A stretch of DNA of 64,000 nt from positions 248,001 through 312,000 of the forward strand of contig NZ_UCNJ01000032.1 in NCBI RefSeq assembly GCF_900473965.1. Reading direction: 5' to 3'. Shown one piece after another: positions 49,290 to 64,000 of this stretch; position 1 is the first letter of the stretch; each line of letters starts with the position of its first letter. The position numbers and the translations under genes are program-made. The stretch is from Synechococcus sp. UW179A. Lineage in GTDB: Bacteria > Cyanobacteriota > Cyanobacteriia > PCC-6307 > Cyanobiaceae. Below the pieces are notes generated by a model. It made no database searches. It was not told where the DNA came from and saw only the letters and a program-made list of their open reading frames with translations.

Positions 49290-54681
<5,392 letters not shown>

Positions 54682-54707
54682 TTATGGAGTGGATCGGTCT
54701 TAATCGT

Positions 54708-56612
54708 TCAGGTGGCTGCCACTGCATCAATGATGGTGTGATTCATCACCACACGGCCCACAGTCGTGAGGATGTAGCGGCTGATCAGGGCGCCCTCCTC
54801 ATCAAAACGGTCGCGACGGTAGGTCCATTGCTCGAGCCGTGTGCCATCGGACAGAGTTTCACTCTTCAGGGGCTCGTCGCGTTCGTCGTCGTCCTCGACC
54901 TCACCGTTGAAGCGAACCCAGACCCAATCGTGTAGTCCGAGGTGTTTGTCCTCGAAGGCATGAATCACGTCCTCCAGATCAGAGAAAGTGCGGCTGCGAT
55001 CCCCAAATTCAATTGGGCTCATTTGCGGCTGAAGCGCCGTCAGGTAGTAGGCACCCAACACCATGTCTTGCGACGGCGTGATGATCGGTTCGCCGGTGGC
55101 CGGGGAGAGAATGTTGTTGCTGGCCAGCATCAGCATGCGTGCCTCGGTCTGGGCTTCGATCGCCAGAGGCACATGAACGGCCATCTGGTCACCGTCGAAG
55201 TCGGCGTTGAACGCAGGACAGACGAGGGGATGGAGCTGAATGGCCCGGCCATCAACCAGTTTCGGCTCAAAAGCCTGAATGCCGAGTCGGTGCAGAGTCG
55301 GTGCACGATTGAGCATGATCGGATGCCCCTCGATCACCTCCTGAAGGACCTGCATCACCTCATCATCAGCTCGCTGGATGAGCTTCTTGGCAGCCTTGAT
55401 GTTGTTAACGATGTTCTGACGGATCAGGCGATGAATCACGAACGGCTGGAATAGCTCGATCGCCATCTCCTTGGGCAGACCGCACTGATGCATCTTCAAT
55501 TTCGGACCCACCACGATCACGGAACGACCGGAGTAGTCGACACGCTTGCCCAGCAGGTTCTGACGGAAGCGACCTTGCTTGCCCTCAATGATGTCGCTGA
55601 GTGACTTGAGGGGACGGTTGTTGGCACCGACAACGGTGCGACCGCGGCGACCGTTGTCAATCAGAGCATCCACGGCCTCCTGCAGCATCCGCTTTTCATT
55701 GCGGACAATGATCTCCGGGGCAAGAATCTCCTGGAGACGTGCAAGCCGGTTGTTGCGGTTGATGACCCTTCGATAGAGGTCATTGAGGTCAGAGGTGGCA
55801 AAACGACCGCCATCCAGCTGCACCATCGGGCGCAGGTCTGGAGGAATCACCGGAATCACATCGAGCACCATCCACTCCGGACGGGCATTGGTGGCGATGA
55901 AGTTGTCGATGACGCGCAAGCGCTTGATCAGCTTGGCTCGCTTCTGACCCTTGCTGCTGGCAATCTCCTCACGCAACTGTTCAGCCACCTCGTTGAGCGT
56001 GAGATCCTCAAGCAGCTGCTTGAGGGCTTCAGCCCCGATGCCGACCACCGGCTCGTTCTCAATCTCGGAATCTTCGGCATAGATCTCATCCTCGATCTCC
56101 AGCCACTCGTCTTCGGTGAGCAGCTGTTTGTATTTGAGATCCTTGTGGTCACCTGGATCGAGCACCACGTAACAGTTGAAGTAGACGATCTGCTCGACAT
56201 CGCGCAGAGGCATATCCAGAAGGATTGCCACGTAGCTGGGAGTGCCCTTCAGGTACCAGACATGAGAGACAGGAGCAGCAAGCTTGATGAAGCCCATGCG
56301 GTGCCTGCGCACCCGACTTTCAGTGACCTCAACGCCGCAGCGCTCACAGACGATGCCGCGGTGTCGCACCCGCTTGTATTTGCCGCAGTGGCATTCCCAG
56401 TCCTTGGACGGGCCAAAGATCTTTTCGCAGAACAGCCCGTCCATCTCGGGCTTGAGGGTTCGGTAGTTAATGGTCTCCGGCTTGGTGACCTCGCCAACCA
56501 CCTGACCATTGGGCAGGGTGCGCTGACCCCACTCCATCACCCGATCGGGTGATGCGAGTGTGATCTTGACGTAATCGAAGTGGTTCTCGGTCCGAAGGTT
56601 GCTATTGGTCAT
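54708..56612 (-). CDS. rpoC1: RNA polymerase subunit beta' N-terminal half (gamma)
   Basis: A 634-aa subunit specific to cyanobacteria and plastids. The zinc-binding domain is [20 protein letters not shown] (near residue 75), and the catalytic magnesium motif is NADFDGDQM near residue 475. Length is normal. It lies between rpoB (48-nt gap) and rpoC2. Confidence 0.98.
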   Translation of the reverse strand: MTNSNLRTENHFDYVKITLASPDRVMEWGQRTLPNGQVVGEVTKPETINYRTLKPEMDGLFCEKIFGPSKDWECHCGKYKRVRHRGIVCERCGVEVTESRVRRHRMGFIKLAAPVSHVWYLKGTPSYVAILLDMPLRDVEQIVYFNCYVVLDPGDHKDLKYKQLLTEDEWLEIEDEIYAEDSEIENEPVVGIGAEALKQLLEDLTLNEVAEQLREEIASSKGQKRAKLIKRLRVIDNFIATNARPEWMVLDVIPVIPPDLRPMVQLDGGRFATSDLNDLYRRVINRNNRLARLQEILAPEIIVRNEKRMLQEAVDALIDNGRRGRTVVGANNRPLKSLSDIIEGKQGRFRQNLLGKRVDYSGRSVIVVGPKLKMHQCGLPKEMAIELFQPFVIHRLIRQNIVNNIKAAKKLIQRADDEVMQVLQEVIEGHPIMLNRAPTLHRLGIQAFEPKLVDGRAIQLHPLVCPAFNADFDGDQMAVHVPLAIEAQTEARMLMLASNNILSPATGEPIITPSQDMVLGAYYLTALQPQMSPIEFGDRSRTFSDLEDVIHAFEDKHLGLHDWVWVRFNGEVEDDDERDEPLKSETLSDGTRLEQWTYRRDRFDEEGALISRYILTTVGRVVMNHTIIDAVAAT

Positions 56613-56660
56613 TGACGGTTAAGGAAGAGGGAGCGGTTTGTCGGTTCGTTCGTTGATCCG

Positions 56661-59600
56661 TCAGTCCTCGTCGTAATCAGCGACGCCCAGTGATTCATAA
56701 GTAGGTCTGCTGGGGGTGCTGCGACGCGGGTTAACGTCCTGCATCAGGTCCACTTCCTTGCCTTCATCCGTGAAAACGGCAATGTCCAGGCCTAGCGACT
56801 GAAGTTCGCGCATGAGTACCTTGAAGGATTCCGGAGTTCCCGGGCGCGGGATCGGCTTGCCTTTAACGATGGCGTTGAGAGCCTCATTGCGTCCTTGCAT
56901 ATCGTCGGACTTGACGGTGAGCAGCTCCTGGAGGGTGTAGGCAGCGCCGTAGGCCTCAAGAGCCCACACCTCCATTTCTCCAAGACGCTGACCACCCTGC
57001 TGGGCCTTGCCCCCCAGAGGTTGCTGAGTCACAAGTGAGTAGGGACCGGTTGAGCGGGCATGGATCTTGTCATCCACCAGGTGAACCAGCTTGAGGAAGT
57101 GGGAGTAACCCACGGCCACAGGTTGATCAAATGGCTCACCGGTACGTCCATCGATCAGCTGAAGCTTGCCGGGGTCATCCGGGTTGTAAATCCACTCCTT
57201 ACCAGGCTGTTTGGCTGCGGTGGTCAGGAAGGCCTCCACAGTTTGTTGAGACTTCTCAGCGCCATACATCTCGTCGAAGGGCACAACCTTCACACGGCAG
57301 TCGAGGTTGGAAGCGGCCCAACCCATGAGCAGCTCAAACACCTGTCCGACATTCATGCGGCTCGGAACGCCCAGAGGATTCAGCACGATGTCTACAGGAG
57401 TGCCATCGGGGAGGTATGGCATGTCCTCACGGGGGAGGATGCGGCTAATGATTCCCTTATTGCCGTGGCGGCCGGCCATCTTGTCGCCAACCTGGATCTT
57501 GCGGCGTTGGGCTACGTACACACGCACCACCATGTTTGCACCAGGAGGCAGCTCATCACCCTGTTCCCGGGTGTAGATGCGCACATCCACGACACGCCCA
57601 CGTTCGGTGCTCGGCACCCTTAGTGAGTTGTCGCGAACATCACGGGCTTTTTCACCGAAGATCGCACGAAGCAGTTTCTCCTCAGGAGGCTGATCGGATT
57701 CACCCTTCGGTGTGACCTTGCCGACAAGAATGTCGCCACTTTCAACGAATGCACCGATGCGGATGATGCCCATCTCATCAAGGTTGCCGAGGCTTTCCTC
57801 TGCAACGTTGGGAATCTCCCGGGTGATCTCTTCTGGACCCAGCTTGGTCTGACGGGCCTCGATTTCATACTTCTCGATATGCACCGAGGTGTAGAGGTCG
57901 TCATTGACAAGACGCTCACTGACAAGGATGGCGTCCTCGTAGTTGTACCCCTCCCAAGGCATGTAAGCGATCAGCACGTTCTGACCGAGAGCGATCTCAC
58001 CGCCTTCACAGGCAGATCCATCGGCAAGCACCTGGCCCACGATCACCGGGTCTCCCTGGCGAACAATCGGACGCTGGTTCAGACAGGTGTCCTGATTGGA
58101 ACGTTGATATTTTTGAAGGAAGTGGGTGTGTTCGAGACCTTCCTCGTCCTGAACCACAATCGCAGTTGCATCGACGAAGGTCACGGTGCCGTTCACACGG
58201 GAGATAGGGACCATGCCCGAGTCGCGAGCGACCTGGGTTTCCAGACCTGTTCCCACAAGGGGTCGCTCCGGACGCAACAGCGGAACGGCCTGACGCTGCA
58301 TGTTGGAGCCCATCAGAGCGCGGTTGGCGTCGTCGTGCTCCAGGAAGGGGATCAGTGAGGTGGCAACGGAGATCACCTGCACAGGTGAGAGCTGAACGTA
58401 GTCGACCTGCTCGGGAGGAACCTTTTCGAAATCCTGCCGGTATCGGACAGGAATCAGATCCGCGAGGATCGTTCCATCGCTGTCGGTCGCCACATCTCCA
58501 GGAGCAACACGGCATTCGTCCTCGAGGTCTGCTGACAGATAAATCGGATCACCCTGCTTGAGCACCCGACCGTTCTCGACTTTCCAGAACGGGGTTTCAA
58601 TGAAGCCGTATTCGTTCACCCTGGCGTGGGTGGCGAGTGAATTGATCAGGCCAGCATTGGGACCCTCGGGCGTTTCAATTGGGCAAAGACGGCCGTAGTG
58701 GGAAGGATGAATATCACGAACAGCGAAGCCAGCACGCTCACGTGTCAGACCACCTGGGCCTAACGCTGAAATGCGACGCTTGTGCGTAAGTTCAGCCAAT
58801 GGATTCGTCTGATCCATGAACTGACTGAGCTGACTGGAGCCGAAGAACTCCTTAATGGCAGCGACAAGCGGCTTGGGATTGACCAGCTGGGCAGGAGTGA
58901 GAGAGTCGGTCTCACCGACGGTCATGCGTTCCTTAATGATTCGCTCAAGGCGGTTGAGACCCACACGTACCTGGTTCTGAAGCAGCTCACCCACCGAACG
59001 GACCCGGCGATTACCCAGATGATCAATGTCATCAAGGCTGGCACCACCGACATCAAGCTCAAGATTGATCAGATAATCAAGGGTTGAAAGCACATCCTCA
59101 TGGGTGAGGGTGCGCACGGAGTCAGGAATGGTGAGACGCAGTTTCTTGTTGATCTTGTAACGGCCCACCCGACCAAGGTCGTAGCGCTTGGGATCAAAGA
59201 AACGGGTCTGAAGCAGCTGTTGACCACCACTGACTGATGGCGGCTCACCAGGACGCAACTTCTTGTAAAGCTCAAGCAAAGCCTGATCCTCGGAGCTGAT
59301 GCCCTCGTCGTTGGCGGCTTCAATCGACTTCTTGTAGTACTCAGGATGCCGGAGCTTGTCGATCACATCGTTGTCCGACAGGCCCATGGCGCGCATCAGC
59401 ACGTGGGCGTTGATCTTGCGAGTCTTGTCAACCCGGACATGCAGCAGATCGTTCTTGTCGGTCTCGAACTTCAGCCAAGCGCCGCGGTTGGGAATGACGC
59501 TGGCGTTGTACGTACGACGGCCGTTTTTGTCCATTTCATCTTTGAAATAGACACCAGGGCTGCGCACGATCTGATTGACGATCACGCGCTCTGCGCCGTT

Positions 59601-59954
59601 GATGATGAACGTCCCCCGCTCCGTCATCAAGGGCAGCTCGCCGATGAACACCTCCTGTTCCTTGATCTCACCGGTCTCCTTGTTGACCAGCCGGCAGGTC
59701 ACATACATCTGTGAGGCAAACGTCGCATCACGACGCTTGGCCTCTTCCACATCATGGCGAGGACGCTTCAGGCGGTACTCACTACCGACGAAATGGAGTT
59801 CGAGCTTGCCGGTGTAATCGGTAATCGGCGAGAAGCTTTCGAGCTCCTCGATCAGACCTCTCTCAAGAAACCACTTGAAACTGGCACGCTGAACCTCCAC
59901 CAGATCGGGCAGATAGGTGGCGGTCTTGGCGACCTGAATCGCGCTGCTGCTCAT
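56661..59954 (-). CDS. rpoB: RNA polymerase subunit beta
   Basis: A 1097-aa catalytic core subunit. Conserved regions include [51 protein letters not shown] and [19 protein letters not shown]. The rifampicin-pocket region ([20 protein letters not shown]) looks wild type. It starts the rpoB-rpoC1-rpoC2 unit. A 270-nt leader separates it from tatD; I found no other gene in that leader and could not place a promoter with confidence. Confidence 0.98.
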   Translation of the reverse strand: MSSSAIQVAKTATYLPDLVEVQRASFKWFLERGLIEELESFSPITDYTGKLELHFVGSEYRLKRPRHDVEEAKRRDATFASQMYVTCRLVNKETGEIKEQEVFIGELPLMTERGTFIINGAERVIVNQIVRSPGVYFKDEMDKNGRRTYNASVIPNRGAWLKFETDKNDLLHVRVDKTRKINAHVLMRAMGLSDNDVIDKLRHPEYYKKSIEAANDEGISSEDQALLELYKKLRPGEPPSVSGGQQLLQTRFFDPKRYDLGRVGRYKINKKLRLTIPDSVRTLTHEDVLSTLDYLINLELDVGGASLDDIDHLGNRRVRSVGELLQNQVRVGLNRLERIIKERMTVGETDSLTPAQLVNPKPLVAAIKEFFGSSQLSQFMDQTNPLAELTHKRRISALGPGGLTRERAGFAVRDIHPSHYGRLCPIETPEGPNAGLINSLATHARVNEYGFIETPFWKVENGRVLKQGDPIYLSADLEDECRVAPGDVATDSDGTILADLIPVRYRQDFEKVPPEQVDYVQLSPVQVISVATSLIPFLEHDDANRALMGSNMQRQAVPLLRPERPLVGTGLETQVARDSGMVPISRVNGTVTFVDATAIVVQDEEGLEHTHFLQKYQRSNQDTCLNQRPIVRQGDPVIVGQVLADGSACEGGEIALGQNVLIAYMPWEGYNYEDAILVSERLVNDDLYTSVHIEKYEIEARQTKLGPEEITREIPNVAEESLGNLDEMGIIRIGAFVESGDILVGKVTPKGESDQPPEEKLLRAIFGEKARDVRDNSLRVPSTERGRVVDVRIYTREQGDELPPGANMVVRVYVAQRRKIQVGDKMAGRHGNKGIISRILPREDMPYLPDGTPVDIVLNPLGVPSRMNVGQVFELLMGWAASNLDCRVKVVPFDEMYGAEKSQQTVEAFLTTAAKQPGKEWIYNPDDPGKLQLIDGRTGEPFDQPVAVGYSHFLKLVHLVDDKIHARSTGPYSLVTQQPLGGKAQQGGQRLGEMEVWALEAYGAAYTLQELLTVKSDDMQGRNEALNAIVKGKPIPRPGTPESFKVLMRELQSLGLDIAVFTDEGKEVDLMQDVNPRRSTPSRPTYESLGVADYDED

Positions 59955-60224
59955 GCGGAGACCTGCAGGTATCGAAGGGGACAGTGGGGCCTGAAGGAGG
60001 CAGCCGTCTTAACCATGGAGAGGGCCTTCAGCCAAAACAGCGGAGGCCATCCCTTGGAAAGGGACAACCTCCGCAATCACTGGCTTTAGAAGACTCGGGT
60101 CAGAACGGCTGACGTCGTCAATGCACCGGACGGTAATGGACGCTTCGGGAGCCCAAGCACAGAAATCATGCTTGGCCAGGCCAATAAGTCATCTTACACT
60201 TTCGCGCTCTCGGAGTCTCTAAGG

Positions 60225-61010
60225 TCAGGGAAGCCGGAACAGACGCCTTGCATTAGCAGTGCTGTCTTGAGCAACCTGCTCGAGAGACTGCTGGCGCAGC
60301 TCAGCGACACGCGTGGCTACCGAAGCCACGAACGCAGGCTCATTGCGTTTGCCACGGCGGGGAACTGGTGCAAGGAACGGACAATCGGTCTCGACCAGAA
60401 ATCGATCCTGGGGAACCTGCTGCGCACAGTCATGGGTCGGCACCGCCTTGGGAAACGTCACGGTGCCGCTAAAGCTGATGTAGAGCCCCAGCTCCAGAAA
60501 CTGATGCATCTCCTCTGGGGTTCCGCCCCAGCAATGCATCACGCCGTCGGGACAACGTCCTTCGAGCTGTCGCGCGCGCAGTTCTGTCAACATCGGCTCT
60601 GCCGCATCACGGCAATGGATGATCACCGGCAGATTGAGCTCCACGGCAAGATCCAGCTGGGGCCGCAGGATCCCAAGCTGTTCATCCAGATTCTTGTCGC
60701 GGAAGAGATCCAGACCGAGCTCACCAATGGCCACCACCCGGCTGTCATCAAGCGCTGCCAGGCGCAACACCTCGGGTGTGTCCTGACTCCAGTGCTTGGT
60801 ATCGAGTGGATGAACACCGACGGAGTAACGCATCTCCGGGAATCGATCCGCCAGCGAGCGGATGGCAGGGATCTCACTTGGCTCGACACAGGCATGCAGA
60901 AGCGACTTCACACCCGCACCCCGCCAGCGTTCAGCAACAGCCTCGAGATCCTCTTCAAAGGTTCGAAAGACGATGTGACAGTGACTGTCGATTAACACAG
61001 GAGTAGACAT
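60225..61010 (-). CDS. tatD: TatD family metal-dependent DNase
   Basis: A 261-aa TIM-barrel hydrolase. Metal ligands are in DSHCHI, GELGLD, HCRDA, the His of MHCWGG and VETDCPFL. Family members are magnesium-dependent exonucleases or deoxyribonucleases acting in DNA repair or quality control. Start ATG 61010 (MSTPVLIDSHCH) is preferred; the frame opens to 61040. It lies between rpsT and rpoB, the usual cyanobacterial order. Confidence 0.93.
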   Translation of the reverse strand: MSTPVLIDSHCHIVFRTFEEDLEAVAERWRGAGVKSLLHACVEPSEIPAIRSLADRFPEMRYSVGVHPLDTKHWSQDTPEVLRLAALDDSRVVAIGELGLDLFRDKNLDEQLGILRPQLDLAVELNLPVIIHCRDAAEPMLTELRARQLEGRCPDGVMHCWGGTPEEMHQFLELGLYISFSGTVTFPKAVPTHDCAQQVPQDRFLVETDCPFLAPVPRRGKRNEPAFVASVATRVAELRQQSLEQVAQDSTANARRLFRLP

Positions 61011-61084
61011 CGGATCCTGAAACGCGCCTTCAGGATCCATTCTGCAGGGATTGAGTCAGTCGAACCGACCCAATCATCATTGAT

Positions 61085-62823
<1,739 letters not shown>

Positions 62824-62826
62824 CAA

Positions 62827-63543
62827 TCAGCCGGCCTTCTCCAGTCGACGAACACCGGCCAAGTCGTCGTTCACTTCACCCACCAGCACCTCGTCCGCGA
62901 GGTTCACGAACAAACCATTCTCCAAAACACCGGGAATGTTGTTGATGCTTCGCTCTAAATCCACAGGGCCGGAAATCCCATCTTCAAAGCGGACATCCAG
63001 AACAAGGTTGCCCTGATCGGTCACCACTGGTCCAGCCTTGCGATGTGCCATGCGCAATTCAGCTTTTCCGTTCATCGCGGCTAATTGCTGCTGAACCTGA
63101 CGCCAGGCTCCCGGGAGAACCTCAACCGGTAGGAGGAACTCTAGGTTCAGTCGCTGCACCAGCTTGGTGGAATCCACAACGACAACGAAGCGTTCTGCGC
63201 GAGCAGCAACAAGCTTCTCCTGAACGTGGCATGCACCTCCGCCCTTGATCAGCTGAAAGGAAGGATCAACCTCATCAGCACCATCGATGGCCAAATCAAT
63301 CCGATCCACAGCATTCAGGCTGCGCAGGGGGATTCCCAGCTCAGCAGCCAGCACTTCTCCCTGAAACGACGTGGTGACGCCGACGATGTCCTTGAGCTGT
63401 CCGGAAGCCAGGCGCTGCCCGAGTCCCTTGATCATCAGAGCTGCGGTGGAACCCGATCCAAGCCCCACGATCATGCCGTCACGGAACTGTTCAACCGCCG
63501 CTTCCGCGACGGCCTTTTTCATCTGGTTCTGAAGATCTGACAT
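62827..63543 (-). CDS. rpiA: Ribose-5-phosphate isomerase A
   Basis: A 238-aa enzyme interconverting ribose 5-phosphate and ribulose 5-phosphate, needed in the Calvin cycle and pentose phosphate pathway. Motifs are [15 protein letters not shown] and the active-site [19 protein letters not shown] with the later DSTKLV. Full length with a normal start at ATG 63543. It lies 37 nt below the HtrA-type protease gene on the same strand. Confidence 0.96.
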   Translation of the reverse strand: MSDLQNQMKKAVAEAAVEQFRDGMIVGLGSGSTAALMIKGLGQRLASGQLKDIVGVTTSFQGEVLAAELGIPLRSLNAVDRIDLAIDGADEVDPSFQLIKGGGACHVQEKLVAARAERFVVVVDSTKLVQRLNLEFLLPVEVLPGAWRQVQQQLAAMNGKAELRMAHRKAGPVVTDQGNLVLDVRFEDGISGPVDLERSINNIPGVLENGLFVNLADEVLVGEVNDDLAGVRRLEKAG

Positions 63544-63580
63544 CGCTCAGGATTAAACCGGCGAGACCGTAGCAAGGGTT

Positions 63581-64000
<420 letters not shown>

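Noticed and set aside
60185-60224. Possible rpoB promoter with TAAGAT on the minus strand (60191-60196)
   Set aside because: The -10-like hexamer has no convincing -35 partner at 17 nt, so it is not listed as a feature.

Overview
The window looks like part of the chromosome of a marine Synechococcus-type picocyanobacterium. The evidence is a complete allophycocyanin core cluster (apcE-apcA-apcB-apcC), a cyanobacterial two-cluster ATP synthase with both b and b' subunits, RNA polymerase with split rpoC1 and rpoC2, a high-light-inducible protein, plastid-type ribosomal protein PSRP-3, Ycf35, CcsB/CcdA cytochrome c maturation, a biotin operon that appears to contain bioK, and densely packed genes with many 1-4 nt overlaps. 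No tRNA, rRNA, CRISPR array, insertion sequence or prophage was seen. It reads as mostly core genome.

Layout. 1-1.5 kb: 3' end of atpD (beta) and atpC (epsilon), separated by a terminator-like hairpin. 1.7-3.3 kb: an AT-richer stretch with an M23 peptidase, then PSRP-3. 3.4-11.4 kb: a HAD-like phosphatase, a convergent aminopeptidase P, then a coupled + strand run (CNNM/CorC-like protein, GTPase, nadD, nadE, ald). 11.4-13.8 kb: a minus-strand set (YchJ-like, DUF3326, 63-aa protein), an awkward small + strand ORF and a 2Fe-2S ferredoxin. 13.9-20.9 kb: the main atp cluster on the minus strand (atpI, B, E, F', F, H, A, G), headed by a methyltransferase. 21-25.7 kb: phycobilisome core genes. 25.7-29.4 kb: ftsW, ccdA, ccsB, queF. 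29.7-31.8 kb: DUF4278 protein, a canonical NtcA site, a 75-aa protein, glnB (PII), tlyA. 31.8-37.4 kb: purB, a 35-aa membrane peptide, fumC and a Ski2-like helicase. 37.5-42.6 kb: biotin genes bioF-K-C-D-(51-aa ORF)...bioA. 42.7-50.5 kb: DUF3143, J-domain protein, rsmG, aldo/keto reductase, ferredoxin, Ycf35, DUF2997, HEAT protein, a 41-aa membrane peptide, a sodium:solute symporter, rlmN, hli. 50.5-61.4 kb: rpoC2, rpoC1, rpoB, tatD, rpsT. 61.5-64 kb: hisD, rpiA and the 3' end of an HtrA-type protease.

Functionally the window joins energy conversion (ATP synthase, phycobilisome core, cytochrome c maturation), nitrogen control (NtcA site plus PII), NAD and biotin synthesis, and transcription/translation. 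No clearly novel multi-gene system is visible. The best leads are small and regulatory: an uncharacterised 75-aa protein apparently sharing the NtcA promoter with glnB; a 51-aa membrane peptide translationally coupled to bioD; a 64-aa ORF with a perfect Shine-Dalgarno in the apcA leader; RNA hairpins placed where ATP synthase subunit stoichiometry changes; and two genes (HAD phosphatase, ccdA) whose conserved N-termini lack a canonical start codon.
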